From contig JAAXJB010000082.1 in assembly GCA_012270065.1 (NCBI GenBank), positions 13,405 through 69,278 on the forward strand: a DNA stretch of 55,874 bases, given 5' to 3'. Shown piece by piece: positions 18,086-28,253 of this stretch (the first letter of the stretch is position 1; every line of letters starts with the position of its first letter). The notes below the pieces were generated by a model, which saw nothing but the letters and a program-made list of their open reading frames with translations, was not told the origin of the DNA and searched no databases. This stretch comes from Rubripirellula sp. GTDB taxonomy: Bacteria > Planctomycetota > Planctomycetia > Pirellulales > Pirellulaceae. Made by a program: the position numbers and the translations under genes.

Positions 18086-19804
18086 ATGTGCCACAAGTCG
18101 TTGAACAAGTTGCCTGCTGTTCTCGCAATCACGGTTTCATGCATGGGGTTGGCGACCACGTCAAAGTCATCAGCCCAAGGGTTATTCAAACGCCTGCAGG
18201 ACCGTGTTCAAACGCTTGACCAATCTCGATCTCCCGATGCTTCACAAACTCAACCTGACGCGAATCCGTCGAGGTCAGAACCACGAAGGCCACTGCTGGA
18301 TAAGCTGCTTCAGAATGGTTCGGAATTGTTCAGTGGTGTTGATGGCGAGCGGCAAGCGTCGCCTTTCTCACCGGGCACTGAATCATGGATAAGGCCGCCG
18401 GGCAATGTTTTTTCCACGCCTGGGGACATGGGCAATGGTCTGGCGTCATTGGGTATCGAGGTTGTTGAGTCAGCCCGTGGGGTTCCAGGTGTTCTTGTGA
18501 CGGGATTCAGTCCTGACTCTCGAGCGGATGATGCTGGACTACGGAAGAATGACGTGATTGTTTCTTTGGATCAGACGCTGACCACGAAGATTGCCGACGT
18601 GGCAAACTTTCTGTCTCAGCGTCGTCCGGGGCAAGTTGTTTCGGCTCGAGTTTTACGTGGAGACCGATTGATTACTTTGCAGATTCCACTCTCTGGTCGC
18701 CCGGCTGCGGGAGTTCCGCAGATGCCCTCGGCAACCTCACTTCCCCGCTCGAATGTCAGGCGGTTCGATGCGCCGGACGCATCCGTTCCTGGTGTTGTTC
18801 CTTTGCCGCCTCCACCTGCCCTTGGAAATGTTGGCAAGAGCACTGCACCGTCTGCTGCTCGGTCTAATGCACCGGCGCCAGAATCGCCAGCAGGTGACCC
18901 CGTGGCAGCACCTCAGGAGCTTTTGGCTTTGCCAAGGCCGGATCTTCCGAACATGAACGCGATGGCTTCCACGATTGAAATGTTTGGGATCATCCCAAAA
19001 GCTGAGTCGAGATTGCGGGGCACGGTTGTGGAGGGTGTTGTTCATGGTTCAGCCGCTGACATCGCAGGTCTCATGCCTGCTGATCGGCTTGTGGCGGTCA
19101 ATGGTTTTCTGATTCGGAATCAAGAAGATCTGTCGAAACGTCTGTCATCTTTGGCACCTCAAGGTAGGGTTTCCTTCGGCTTGGTCCGTGGCGGTGCATA
19201 TCTGACCAGAAAAATGAAACTGACCACGGAAAACAAAGAAGTAACCGGCGCTGCTGCCGACCAAGTGGCAGACGGATCCGCCGGTGAACAGGAGAACGCT
19301 TCAAGAGAAAAAACAAAGCCCGAAAACGGCGTTCTTGAAGGAATTGGATCGGTACTCGGAGGTTTGTTTTCGGGGTCGCAACGACCGGACGCCGTCAACA
19401 AAGCCGTCAACAAAACAGAACAACAGCGTAAGCTTCAAGGCGGATTGAAATCGGAATCAGAGTCTGGTGAATCATCCGTCAGGCCTACATCATTTGATCG
19501 GGTAGCTTCCGACGAGGATGCAGACACGCAGTTGCCCGCTTTGGCCAACGATCCACCATCACTGAAAGAGATGCAGCCGACGCCCGGACAGCTGTCAGAA
19601 GAAATGGATCGCAAGCAGTCGAAAAAGCAGCCGGTGAATTCGGAGAAAAACGATCAAGAAGATGCTCCGCAGACTGCAGCCGAGATGCGGGAGCAGATTC
19701 GGCAGCTGCAGAAGCGGTTACGGATGCTTGAGGAAGAGTCAAGCGGTCAGAAAAAACCGGCTTCGAAAGATGGTCAGCCGAAAGACAAAAACCTGCCAAA
19801 TTAG
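18086..19804 (+). CDS. Secreted protein with two PDZ domains
   Basis: About 572 aa from ATG 18086 (MCHKSLNKLPAVLAI), which gives a clean signal peptide ending near SSAQG; the frame is open further upstream to 17984. PDZ 1 (about 120-198) has GVLVTGFSPDSRADDAGLR. PDZ 2 (about 292-378) has GSAADIAGLMPADRLVAVNG. The linkers are Pro/Ala-rich. The rest is low complexity (Glu, Ser, Lys) and ends with a short coiled coil (AEMREQIRQLQKRLRMLEEE) and a Lys-rich tail. There is no protease domain, so this is not an HtrA enzyme; a periplasmic scaffold or adaptor role is inferred. Confidence 0.82.
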   Translation: MCHKSLNKLPAVLAITVSCMGLATTSKSSAQGLFKRLQDRVQTLDQSRSPDASQTQPDANPSRSEPRRPLLDKLLQNGSELFSGVDGERQASPFSPGTESWIRPPGNVFSTPGDMGNGLASLGIEVVESARGVPGVLVTGFSPDSRADDAGLRKNDVIVSLDQTLTTKIADVANFLSQRRPGQVVSARVLRGDRLITLQIPLSGRPAAGVPQMPSATSLPRSNVRRFDAPDASVPGVVPLPPPPALGNVGKSTAPSAARSNAPAPESPAGDPVAAPQELLALPRPDLPNMNAMASTIEMFGIIPKAESRLRGTVVEGVVHGSAADIAGLMPADRLVAVNGFLIRNQEDLSKRLSSLAPQGRVSFGLVRGGAYLTRKMKLTTENKEVTGAAADQVADGSAGEQENASREKTKPENGVLEGIGSVLGGLFSGSQRPDAVNKAVNKTEQQRKLQGGLKSESESGESSVRPTSFDRVASDEDADTQLPALANDPPSLKEMQPTPGQLSEEMDRKQSKKQPVNSEKNDQEDAPQTAAEMREQIRQLQKRLRMLEEESSGQKKPASKDGQPKDKNLPN

Positions 19805-20038
19805 ACGCCTTCGGAGTGAATGGATTTGACAGCTCTTCTGCAACGGGAACAGGTTGCGTGCGGTTCCTGCAAATAGTGTGGTGACAGTGTCGGCCATTTC
19901 GACAGCTTTCCATTTTGATTCTGATCTGGGTGTCGTGCTGCGCTGATCAATGCGTCGGGTGTTCAATCAGTGAACGAGGCTGACAACACGCTACAATGCT
20001 GACGAGTTGCCCTGGCAAAACACCAAGAGAGTGGAAGC

Positions 20039-21538
20039 ATGACGCGTTCTGAACGAGAAGATTCTGAAAATAATGCACAGGACAGTGCCACGCAGGAATC
20101 CATCAGTAATTCCAGCGCTCCGGATGGCAATGTCAGGCATGGCCGGGCCGAATCTGATCATGTCGACTCCAATGGTGCTGATCCAAATAGTCTTGCTGCC
20201 ACGACACAAGAAGATCACAAACCGAAGGTTTCGGGGTTTCACGAGGCCGCGGACAAGGTCAAGACATTTCCTCAGACGCCTGGCGTTTACTTGATGAAAG
20301 ATGCGGCTGGGGTGGTGATTTACGTTGGCAAGGCGAAGAACCTGCGCAGTCGGGCAAGTAGCTACTTTTTGAAGGCGGCGACGGAAGATCAAAGAACCGC
20401 CAACTGGGTTCCGGATATCGCGGACATTGATTATCTCGAATGTGAAAGCGAAGTGGATGCTTTGTTGATGGAGTCCCGCTTGATCAAGGATATCCAGCCA
20501 AAGCACAACAAGGAACTGAAAGACGACAAGAGTTTTCCCTATTTGATGATTACCACGCGTGATGAGTTTCCGCGTGTGGAGTTGACGCGTGAGCCACCAT
20601 CCAAAGGGGTAAAACTTTACGGTCCATTCCCAAGTGCGGGAGCTTTACGTGGTGCCATCCAGGTACTGCAGCGGATCTTCCGTTTTCGTACGTGTTCGTT
20701 GGATATCAGCGAATCGGATGAGCGATGGAATTGGTTCCGCCCCTGCCTGCTAGCGAGTATCAATCAGTGTACCGCTCCCTGCAATCTGAGAATCAGCAAG
20801 GAAGATTACCGGAAAGATATCCGGCGTCTGATGACCTTCATGGAGGGCGGCAAGAAACGTCTCCTTGCAGAAATGACGGCTGAGATGCAGGCAGCAAGCA
20901 AAGCGATGGACTTCGAACGTGCCGCAGTTCTTCGGGATGAAATCAGCATGCTCGAACGGTTGGAGGAACGAGGGGAACTTGACACGCACGCGCAGCCCGA
21001 AGTGTTTTACATCGATCCCAAAAAGGGATTGGCCGGGCTACGTAAGGTACTCGAATTGCCTGAAACACCTCGGATCATCGAGGGTGTGGATATCGCACAC
21101 TTGGGCGGTGGCGAGACAGTTGCGAGTCTGGTTCAGTTCATCGACGGGCTGCCCTTCAAGCCAGGTTATCGTCGATTTCGAATTCAGGATGTTGATGGAA
21201 TCGACGACTTCCGAAGTATTTATGAGGCCGTATCAAGAAGGTTTCGGAGACTCAGTGACGAAGGGGAAGCGTTTCCAGATATTCTCCTCATTGACGGCGG
21301 CAAAGGGCAGCTCAATGCTGCGATGGCGGCTTTCAGGGATCAGGAAATTGAACCTCCAACGGTCATCTCTTTGGCCAAGCGGGATGAAGAAATATTCCGG
21401 CCAGGGGTCTCGGAGCCGATTGTCTTGAGTCGAAACGCATTCGGGCTGCGATTGTTGCAGTACGTGCGTGACGAATCCCATCGTTTCGCGCAGCATTACC
21501 ACCACATCCTGCGATCGAAATCTACGTTCAAAAGATAA
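20039..21538 (+). CDS. uvrC: UvrABC system protein C lacking the C-terminal HhH domain
   Basis: About 499 aa (a typical UvrC has about 600). An acidic, disordered leader (1-70) precedes the GIY-YIG nuclease (81-110, with Y84, Y95 and K98; E145 downstream). Four cysteines (219, 236, 244, 248), the last three spaced X7 and X3, match the iron-sulfur site known in UvrC. The UVR motif is at about 280-310. The RNase H-like nuclease keeps D351 (GVDIAH), D419 (LLIDGGKGQ) and H481 (RDESHRFA). The protein stops soon after RDESHRFA, so the tandem helix-hairpin-helix domain is absent; none of the next 150 bp encodes it. The start is ATG 20039 with GAGAGTGGA upstream. It makes the two incisions in nucleotide excision repair. 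Confidence 0.95.
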   Translation: MTRSEREDSENNAQDSATQESISNSSAPDGNVRHGRAESDHVDSNGADPNSLAATTQEDHKPKVSGFHEAADKVKTFPQTPGVYLMKDAAGVVIYVGKAKNLRSRASSYFLKAATEDQRTANWVPDIADIDYLECESEVDALLMESRLIKDIQPKHNKELKDDKSFPYLMITTRDEFPRVELTREPPSKGVKLYGPFPSAGALRGAIQVLQRIFRFRTCSLDISESDERWNWFRPCLLASINQCTAPCNLRISKEDYRKDIRRLMTFMEGGKKRLLAEMTAEMQAASKAMDFERAAVLRDEISMLERLEERGELDTHAQPEVFYIDPKKGLAGLRKVLELPETPRIIEGVDIAHLGGGETVASLVQFIDGLPFKPGYRRFRIQDVDGIDDFRSIYEAVSRRFRRLSDEGEAFPDILLIDGGKGQLNAAMAAFRDQEIEPPTVISLAKRDEEIFRPGVSEPIVLSRNAFGLRLLQYVRDESHRFAQHYHHILRSKSTFKR

Positions 21539-21644
21539 GCCGCGACAAGTCATGCCACTTGGCGGATGGTAGAAGGGCAATGCATGCCAGACAAACTCTG
21601 GGGCGACCATGACAACATGCCGTTACGCAAACAGCAGGGACTGA

Positions 21645-21662
21645 ACCGTCCGTCGAGACGGT
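21645..21662. terminator. Small hairpin between convergent genes
   Basis: ACCGTC and GACGGT form a 6-bp stem with a 6-nt loop in the 154-bp gap between the ends of uvrC and the lipoprotein gene. There is no U-run, so intrinsic terminator activity is doubtful. Confidence 0.3.
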
Positions 21663-21692
21663 GATCAACCGGGGATGGATGCTGCACCCTGC

Positions 21693-22676
21693 TCAGATTT
21701 CTTCGACGACCGAGGGGATCTGGCCCACGCGGATCAAAAGGATCAACTGCTCGTTCTGGTGATCCGAACCCGTTCCCGTAAGCATGTGCTTGGCGATTCC
21801 TCGCAGGGGTTCTGTCGGTGCGAGCACAATGAGATCACCTTCCTGAACACTGAGATTCAGATTCAGGCGTTCCAGTTGCCATACTTCCCTTCGGCTATCG
21901 ATGCGAAGCGCTGTATCACTGCTAACCCATTTCTGAACAGTATCCCCATGCTGAATTTCGGGATGGATTTTCAGGTCGATGAGTTCGGGGGATGTTGATC
22001 GGCTGCATGTCAGTGCCAGAACATACTGGGCGTTCTGCATGGTTTTGCCAAGCACTTCTTCGCCTTCGCGGATCATCGCAACATGATTGCCTTCGATGGG
22101 TTGACGTAGCGGTAGTTCGTAACGTCGACCCAATCGCATCGGCATGCTCTTGGATCCATGTGCCAAATCGCTGGCAATGGAGGCTTCGGCTAAAAACGTT
22201 TCCATCAGATCCTGGTCTTTGACATCAGCGTTCAGTTGTTTTCTGAACGCCTCCTCGTTATTGATCATTCCAACGCGGATACCATTCTGCAACATGTTTT
22301 GCCGAATGCCGGGGGCGATGCGGGTCTCGTCGACCCATTGCCAAAGAGCGGGACCATGGCGTGATTCTCCCGACTCTTGAAATTGCCCTGTTTCGAGATT
22401 CAGAAACTCAATTTCCAGAACGACGCGTTTGCGATTGAAATTGCCTGTGGGCGGGGGAGCTGATTTTGCCTCATCGACTGCCGATAACAGGTCTGTCCCC
22501 CGTTTCTCCCATGTGATGCATCCCGATACCGCAGAACACAGTGCGACGAGAATCATCAGGAGCAGAGGACGGTACACAGTCAGCTTTCGGGAAAGTCGAG
22601 AGGTAGGAGAAGGAACATGGGCAGGAAGCCTTGTGAAGACCTGTCGCACGCTACGAAGTGCCAGCAATGGCGTCAA
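21693..22676 (-). CDS. Hypothetical lipoprotein
   Basis: Up to 327 aa from a TTG start at 22676; the true start is uncertain. The N-terminal hydrophobic segment (PLLLMILVALCSAVSGC) ends in a lipobox-like sequence with the lipidated Cys at about residue 53 and basic residues just before, so the mature protein is probably membrane-anchored. The mature part is mixed alpha/beta with VVLEIEFLNLETG and GDLIVLAPTEPLRGIA. No family is recognised. It faces uvrC head-to-head at the 3' ends and stands alone. Confidence 0.65.
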   Translation of the reverse strand: MTPLLALRSVRQVFTRLPAHVPSPTSRLSRKLTVYRPLLLMILVALCSAVSGCITWEKRGTDLLSAVDEAKSAPPPTGNFNRKRVVLEIEFLNLETGQFQESGESRHGPALWQWVDETRIAPGIRQNMLQNGIRVGMINNEEAFRKQLNADVKDQDLMETFLAEASIASDLAHGSKSMPMRLGRRYELPLRQPIEGNHVAMIREGEEVLGKTMQNAQYVLALTCSRSTSPELIDLKIHPEIQHGDTVQKWVSSDTALRIDSRREVWQLERLNLNLSVQEGDLIVLAPTEPLRGIAKHMLTGTGSDHQNEQLILLIRVGQIPSVVEEI

Positions 22677-23082
22677 TACAGTTTGGAGCCGGCATCATCG
22701 GTGTCGCAGCAGTTGGACGGCAGGTGCGCCGCATGGTGAAGGGGATGGGGAATCGCGAACCGTGCCACAATGGCGGTTGATAGCAAAGCGTTGGTGGCAG
22801 TGATGTTGGCAGATTGCTGTTCGCAGATTGATGTTCGTTAGCAAACGAAGGTGGCGTCCGCGGCGGGGTATCAGGGGCATTCAGGGTGGCTGAAGGAGGC
22901 ATATTTGGTCTGTGTCGACGTTATTTTGCAGGAATAGCCGGATATTCCGGCATTTCGGCCTTCGTGTGGCGGTGGTGGGCGTATTTTTGTTTGACGTGGA
23001 CCCGGGTTTTCGCGAATAATACGAATAACTTCTCATCCCACCGGCACGCTTCTGCTGGTCAACTACGCAACGGTGAAAAACT
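22677..23082. other. Divergent spacer, no gene seen
   Basis: About 400 bp between two divergently transcribed exported-protein genes. The right half becomes AT-rich (around 22985-23040), a plausible promoter area, but I cannot name specific boxes. Confidence 0.4.
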
Positions 23083-25017
23083 ATGAGCTTTCAACCATTG
23101 AATTCTCGTGTCGGAAATGATTTCCCACTGAGTCAGGCTGAAACCGAGCGGGTCAGGGTTTTGACCCAGGAACCCGCTTCTGAATCGCCAAGGAGAATTT
23201 TGTTGGTTTCTTTCCTCATCATCGCGATAGTTTGCGTTGGCGCGATGACATTGTCGGCGCAGGAAAACGGTGGGAATGCGGCGGGCCAATACGATGTCAT
23301 CCCCTTGCACCCTGCCTTCATCGATCAGCAAACCAAGAACGTCAACGAAAGCAGGGTCAAGCGTGTTATCGGTTTGGCAAAGTCTTACAGCTCCGGTGGC
23401 ACCATCAGTGCAAATGACATGGGTAGCGTAGGTGCGTTTTTCAATCTCTACCTTCCGGCCAAGATGACAGAGCCAAGTGCGACCAAGTCCATGACTTCCC
23501 TGATGAGGACTGTGAATGATTGCCTCGTCCGTACCCAGCGGGGCAGAAGTGCTCAGGTGAGAAAGGTCGTGGGGGATGCATTGCTTAACCAGATGAACAA
23601 AATTGCGGCAGGCAACTACCATCCAAGTGCCCGTATCAATGCCGCCCTGATCCTTGGGAAATTGGAAAGCGTCCCTGCCGACCTGAGCCAACGTACATTG
23701 CCAAAACCTTATCCCGGCGTTTTCGGCCCACTGGTCAATCTTTACCGGGACGAGAACAACCCGGATGGACTGAGAGCAGCTGCTCTGCTGGGGATTCATC
23801 GGCAGGTGGCTTATGGGCAACGTCAAGGTGCTGACCAGGTCAAAGACATGATGACCAAGCTGTTGGATTCCGATGCGCCGGCGAACCGCAATGATAAGGT
23901 GCACGCATACCTGCAACGATACGCGGTGGATATCCTGCAACAACTCGGCAGCAGTGTTGATGACGACAAGGCTTTGGGAAAGAAGCTGATCAGCATCAGC
24001 ACCACGCCGGAAAAACAGAAACTGATTGCACTCTACTCGGCTTCCAAAATTGGTGCGCTTGGCAAAAACCTGAAAGACGAAGTTGCTCAGCCTGAGGATG
24101 TTTTGCAGGGTTGGGCTCGTTTGGCACATGACGCATTCCAGTCCGAGGTGGATCGCTTGAATGCACTTGAGCGTAAAAAGCCTACGCCGAATCAGCCCAT
24201 CAACCCGAGTGATGTTCTTCGCCCCAAAGTTAGTGAGGATGCTTCCGGCGATAGCCGTTTTGGTTCCGGCGGACCCGGACTCGAAGATGATGGTGAAGGT
24301 GGCATGGAAATGGGTGGAATGGAAGGAATGGATGCTGGTTCAGGGCCTGGATATGGTGATGATCCAGGTGAAGGCATGGAAGACGATCTCTTTGGAGGTG
24401 GAATGGATGACATGTTTGGAGGAGGAGCGGCAACCAAGCAGTACAAGGATCAGCCTGCGGAGGTGATTGGTTCACGTCGTTACCTGAATAAAGTGCTTCA
24501 ACAAATCAGCCTCGGGGCAACCGGTTCACGAAGCAAAGGGCTTCCAAAAGCCGATGGTGGACTGATGCTTTGTGTTGCCGCTGACAAATCGGAAGTGGTG
24601 AAAACTTGGGTTGAGCAGATGGCGGAAGTGATCACCGCCCTCAACAAGGAAGAACTCGATGATCGTGAAAAGTACCTTGAGGGCGTCGAAGAACAGGTGA
24701 TCGTGCTTGCCGAGATGGCGGATATCGATTCCACACCCGAGGCAAAGAAGCCAAAAGATACGAAGAAGCCCGTGGACGATGATTTGTTTTCCGATCAGGC
24801 CAATCCCGCCGCTGGAGCTGCTGCACCGGCCAATCCCGCCGCTGGCGCTGCTGCACCGGCCAATCCTGCAGCCGGGGCCGCTGCAACTGCGAATCCCGCC
24901 GCTGGTGGTAGTGCTGCACCTGCAGATCCTGCAGCTGGCGGTGCCGCACCCGTGGCTCCTGCCGCTGGTGGTGGTGCTGCTCCTGCAAGCCCTGCCCCTG
25001 CGGATCCCGCATCCTGA
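23083..25017 (+). CDS. Membrane-anchored hypothetical protein with Ala/Pro/Gly repeat tail
   Basis: About 644 aa. A 40-residue basic/polar leader precedes one membrane helix (about 43-62, ILLVSFLIIAIVCVGAMTL). Residues 100-360 are helical with HEAT-like pairs (INAALILGKLE, LRAAALLGIHRQ). A Gly/Met/Asp/Glu-rich stretch follows (about 400-445). A second helical segment has MLCVAADKSEVVKTWVEQM. The last 75 residues are Ala/Pro/Gly repeats of the NPAAGAAAPA type. The start at ATG 23083 follows GGTGAAAAAC. The role is unknown; the layout suits an envelope-anchored scaffold. Confidence 0.7.
   Translation: MSFQPLNSRVGNDFPLSQAETERVRVLTQEPASESPRRILLVSFLIIAIVCVGAMTLSAQENGGNAAGQYDVIPLHPAFIDQQTKNVNESRVKRVIGLAKSYSSGGTISANDMGSVGAFFNLYLPAKMTEPSATKSMTSLMRTVNDCLVRTQRGRSAQVRKVVGDALLNQMNKIAAGNYHPSARINAALILGKLESVPADLSQRTLPKPYPGVFGPLVNLYRDENNPDGLRAAALLGIHRQVAYGQRQGADQVKDMMTKLLDSDAPANRNDKVHAYLQRYAVDILQQLGSSVDDDKALGKKLISISTTPEKQKLIALYSASKIGALGKNLKDEVAQPEDVLQGWARLAHDAFQSEVDRLNALERKKPTPNQPINPSDVLRPKVSEDASGDSRFGSGGPGLEDDGEGGMEMGGMEGMDAGSGPGYGDDPGEGMEDDLFGGGMDDMFGGGAATKQYKDQPAEVIGSRRYLNKVLQQISLGATGSRSKGLPKADGGLMLCVAADKSEVVKTWVEQMAEVITALNKEELDDREKYLEGVEEQVIVLAEMADIDSTPEAKKPKDTKKPVDDDLFSDQANPAAGAAAPANPAAGAAAPANPAAGAAATANPAAGGSAAPADPAAGGAAPVAPAAGGGAAPASPAPADPAS
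24800..24889. repeat. 30-bp in-frame tandem repeat encoding an Ala/Pro tail
   Basis: Three 30-bp units at 24800-24829, 24830-24859 and 24860-24889, the first two differing at one base. Degenerate units continue to about 25010. They encode the NPAAGAAAPA tail. Confidence 0.85.
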
Positions 25018-25100
25018 TTCTCGGGTTGTTGGCAAGCTGGGCCAGGTGGTTGCCTGATGATCGCAACAAAGCCGCCGACGTGCTTGTGATCGGCAGTCCC

Positions 25101-25130
25101 GTTGGAGCTGGTCTCGTTGGAGCTGGTCTC
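25101..25130. repeat. Tandem repeat, two perfect 15-bp units
   Basis: GTTGGAGCTGGTCTC occurs twice back to back in the 257-bp gap between convergent genes. A smaller GCTCAGTT duplication lies at 25174-25193. Confidence 0.9.
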
Positions 25131-25274
25131 GTTGTTACTTGGCCCAGGTAATGCGAGTGCCGCGGTAGTTGACGCTCAGTTGCTCAGTTGCTCCGTGGCC
25201 CCGCTTTCTCCACGGCTCAGGAAACTGTCTGGGAAAGAGTTGAACAGCCCAGTCAAGCAATCCTGCCCCGTGCC

Positions 25275-28253
25275 TCAGGGTTGCATCAGGTAGGAGATGA
25301 TGTCGGCCATCGCCTGAACGTCGATGGACTTTTCGAGACCCTCGGGCATGATTGAGAGGCCAGTGCTTTTCAGTTCTTCGATATCTACTCTGAGCACGGT
25401 ATCAGTGGCCGATTCGGCACGACGAAGGGTGACGCTGCTTGCTGTTTCTGCTGCTACCATGCCAGTCATTGCCCGTCCGTCCTGGGTAAGAAGTACATAG
25501 TTGAGGTATTGCGGATTGACCTCTCGATTGGGGTCCAGCACGTTGACCAGAATGGTTTCGGGGCCACGGGTACGGATGCTCGCGAGGTTGGGGCCGATTT
25601 CGTGACCCACACCGTCAAGCTTGTGGCATACCGAGCAATGCTGTTGAAAAAGCTTTCTGCCGCGGACCGGATCGGCATCCTGGGTTAAAGCAGGTTGGTA
25701 TTTTTTCAGGAGATCCGCAAGATTGCTGGAGCCCATATTTGCGAGATAGTCTTTCGCCCGTGTCTTGATTTTTGAGTCGCGGGATTTCGCCGCGATCTGA
25801 AGTCGCGGTGTTCCGATGTCTGCCAGAGAAATCTCACTCGCGTCGACCGCATCAAACAATTGACTCAAACGATCAGTGCGTGAAAAAAGCACTTCGGTAG
25901 CAGTTTTACGTAGGTTCGGGCTAAGTTTCTCCCACGCAGCAAGCAATGGCGGTGCGACAGCGGCAGAATTGAATGTCCCCATCGTTTCAATGGCAGCCTG
26001 TGATACCGCATGGGGTTGTCGATTATCGATCAGTTCCGTGAGTGTCTTTGAAACGGCTTCCAGTTTTCCGAACTGCAGTGATCGAACCGCGGTGACGCGT
26101 TTTTCGATAGGGATCGTGTTCGAGCTGGCGGTGCTGATTGCTGATTGGAGCAGTTTGGCTTTCAGGGCGTCAATCTGGTCCAGACCACCATCCCGCGCGA
26201 GTTGCTCGAGCCGGTGATTTTTTCGACTTCGGAAAGCGGTGAGCGAGCCGATGACTGGCAGTGTGAATTCTGCGTCGGTAGCTGGTAAGGTCGATAACTG
26301 CTTCACAGCGAGATCAACTTCAGCTGCGAGGTTCTGTTGTCCAATTTGTGTGGCAAGAAGCTTCAGAAACGCGGCCGCATCTGCAGAACGGAAATCCGCG
26401 TTGGAGACCAGCTTGGCAAAAAGGTCGGCTGCGCCTGTATCGAGAGAACTGAGCACGGCAAATTGCAACCAACGATCAGACGGTCGACTCAGAATCAGGC
26501 GTTCCAGCATGGGAGTTTTGTCTGAGGATGATAGACCTGCAGCAGAAAAAGCCAACTGGATCTTCACTTCCAGGTCCGGCTCTGCTGCCAATTTCAACAT
26601 CGCTTTGGCAATCATTGGGTTTGGAAGTTCTTTTTCTGCCAACTTCAACGCATGTCGGCGAATTTGTGGCTGAGGATGTGCCAGTGATGCGATGATCGCA
26701 CTCGACGACAGACTTTGCTGACCTGACATTGCATACAGAGTGTGCAGGTGGCCCAAATCGCTCGGACCGGCAGTGAGTTGTGCGTTCAGTTTTGTAGGGG
26801 CATCGGCAGGTTTCCGCTCATAGAGCAAGCGGGCTGCAGTCTCGCGGTGCCATGCGTTGGGGTGGTCCAGTAACTCGATCAGCTGTTGAGTGTCCGCGAG
26901 TCTCAGGTTTGGTGTTGGTCGAAACGTGTAGTCCTTCGGGGCAATTCTGTAAATCCGCCCTCGATCACGGCCGGCAGTGAGGTCGAGGTGTTTCTTGATC
27001 ATGGGGGGCAAGCTCTTGGGATGCTCAATCACCTCGCGGAAGACGTCTTTGATGTACAAGGTGCCGGCGGGAGCATTCGCAAATTGCGCTGGACGAAACC
27101 AGATGTCACTGGAATTGACAAATTCCGCTTGTTCGTCGATCCGGTGGGCAATGAAGGGTGCTCCGTTGGGTTTGAGCTTCTTCCGGTGGACCAGATTGCT
27201 GCCAACGTCACCAATGATCGCGAGCCCTTTCCACTGGGATGGCCATGCATCGCCACGGTAGATTGTGATCCCCGTTGCGCCGGTGAAGTAGCCAGCCGCG
27301 CGACCTCCGCCCTCAACCGGCCCGGGAACCAGTCCCCCTACCCGTAAGCGTGTCCGGACGATTCGCCACGGTTCAACAGGACTGGTGCGGTATACTTCTG
27401 CCTGCGGGCCGTCGGCTGCGATGGAGATCCGGGCGGGTGGGGCTTTGACGTATCGATTTTTCTGCAGGTAGTGATCCTCATACATCACCTGTTGAATATG
27501 GTTGCTGTTGGATGAGACGAATTTGCGTCCCCAATCATCGAATACCATTCCATGTTGTCCGCCTCCGCTTGTCACTTGTACCTCGAATGTATCGGGGTTG
27601 AACGCGAGATCACGACCGCGAACTTCGACAAATTGTTCGCTTCCCGGGCGGCCGACTTTTCCCGCGGCTGAACTGCAGGCAATGTGGATTTGGTTATCCA
27701 GTCCCCAGCGAAAAGAATTCATGAGGCCCTGAACGTTTGATGTTCCAAATCCTGTCAGCACTACCTCTTTGTGTTCGGCTTGGCCATCCCCATCATCATC
27801 GCGGAAGTAATACAGGTTTGGGGCGTCGCCCACAAAAAGTCCCCCTTTGTACGGGAACAATGCCGTGGGCCACAACAGACCATCCGCATAGATCACGCTG
27901 GTGTCATAACGTCCGTCCTTGTTGGTATCTTCAAGCCGGCGAATTCTCGACAGACCCTCGTCTCGATCCTCACTGTAGCCCCGCATTTCACAAATATACA
28001 TCCGGCCTTCTGCGTCCCATTCGATCGCCACCGGACTTGCGACCAAAGGCTCACTCGCGACGAGCTGGACCTGGAAACCCTCCGCTGTTGTAAAACTTTT
28101 CAACGCCGCCTCTGGGCTTCTTGGCGGGATTCGAGGCAATTCACCCGAGAAGTCTTCTTCCCCCGAAGCAAGTCCGGCGCAAAAGCAAAGAAACGTCATG
28201 CAGAAGTACTGAAGACAACGCAGACTGAAGATTTGGGTAAGGGGCTGACTCAT
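25275..28253 (-). CDS. PVC-type membrane-bound dehydrogenase with HEAT repeats and C-terminal cytochrome c domain
   Basis: About 992 aa with a signal peptide ([17 protein letters not shown]). Residues 45-440 form a beta-propeller of the glucose/sorbosone-dehydrogenase-like type ([34 protein letters not shown]). HEAT-like helices follow (about 450-840). The C-terminal haem domain has CSVCH (about 873) in [19 protein letters not shown], then a beta segment typical of the Pirellula/Verrucomicrobium haem family, ending [12 protein letters not shown]. Family members are exported quinohaem-type oxidoreductases with mostly unknown substrates, thought to act on sugars or polysaccharide products. The start overlaps the stop of the upstream hydrolase (ATGA), so the two are coupled. 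Confidence 0.93.
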   Translation of the reverse strand: MSQPLTQIFSLRCLQYFCMTFLCFCAGLASGEEDFSGELPRIPPRSPEAALKSFTTAEGFQVQLVASEPLVASPVAIEWDAEGRMYICEMRGYSEDRDEGLSRIRRLEDTNKDGRYDTSVIYADGLLWPTALFPYKGGLFVGDAPNLYYFRDDDGDGQAEHKEVVLTGFGTSNVQGLMNSFRWGLDNQIHIACSSAAGKVGRPGSEQFVEVRGRDLAFNPDTFEVQVTSGGGQHGMVFDDWGRKFVSSNSNHIQQVMYEDHYLQKNRYVKAPPARISIAADGPQAEVYRTSPVEPWRIVRTRLRVGGLVPGPVEGGGRAAGYFTGATGITIYRGDAWPSQWKGLAIIGDVGSNLVHRKKLKPNGAPFIAHRIDEQAEFVNSSDIWFRPAQFANAPAGTLYIKDVFREVIEHPKSLPPMIKKHLDLTAGRDRGRIYRIAPKDYTFRPTPNLRLADTQQLIELLDHPNAWHRETAARLLYERKPADAPTKLNAQLTAGPSDLGHLHTLYAMSGQQSLSSSAIIASLAHPQPQIRRHALKLAEKELPNPMIAKAMLKLAAEPDLEVKIQLAFSAAGLSSSDKTPMLERLILSRPSDRWLQFAVLSSLDTGAADLFAKLVSNADFRSADAAAFLKLLATQIGQQNLAAEVDLAVKQLSTLPATDAEFTLPVIGSLTAFRSRKNHRLEQLARDGGLDQIDALKAKLLQSAISTASSNTIPIEKRVTAVRSLQFGKLEAVSKTLTELIDNRQPHAVSQAAIETMGTFNSAAVAPPLLAAWEKLSPNLRKTATEVLFSRTDRLSQLFDAVDASEISLADIGTPRLQIAAKSRDSKIKTRAKDYLANMGSSNLADLLKKYQPALTQDADPVRGRKLFQQHCSVCHKLDGVGHEIGPNLASIRTRGPETILVNVLDPNREVNPQYLNYVLLTQDGRAMTGMVAAETASSVTLRRAESATDTVLRVDIEELKSTGLSIMPEGLEKSIDVQAMADIISYLMQP

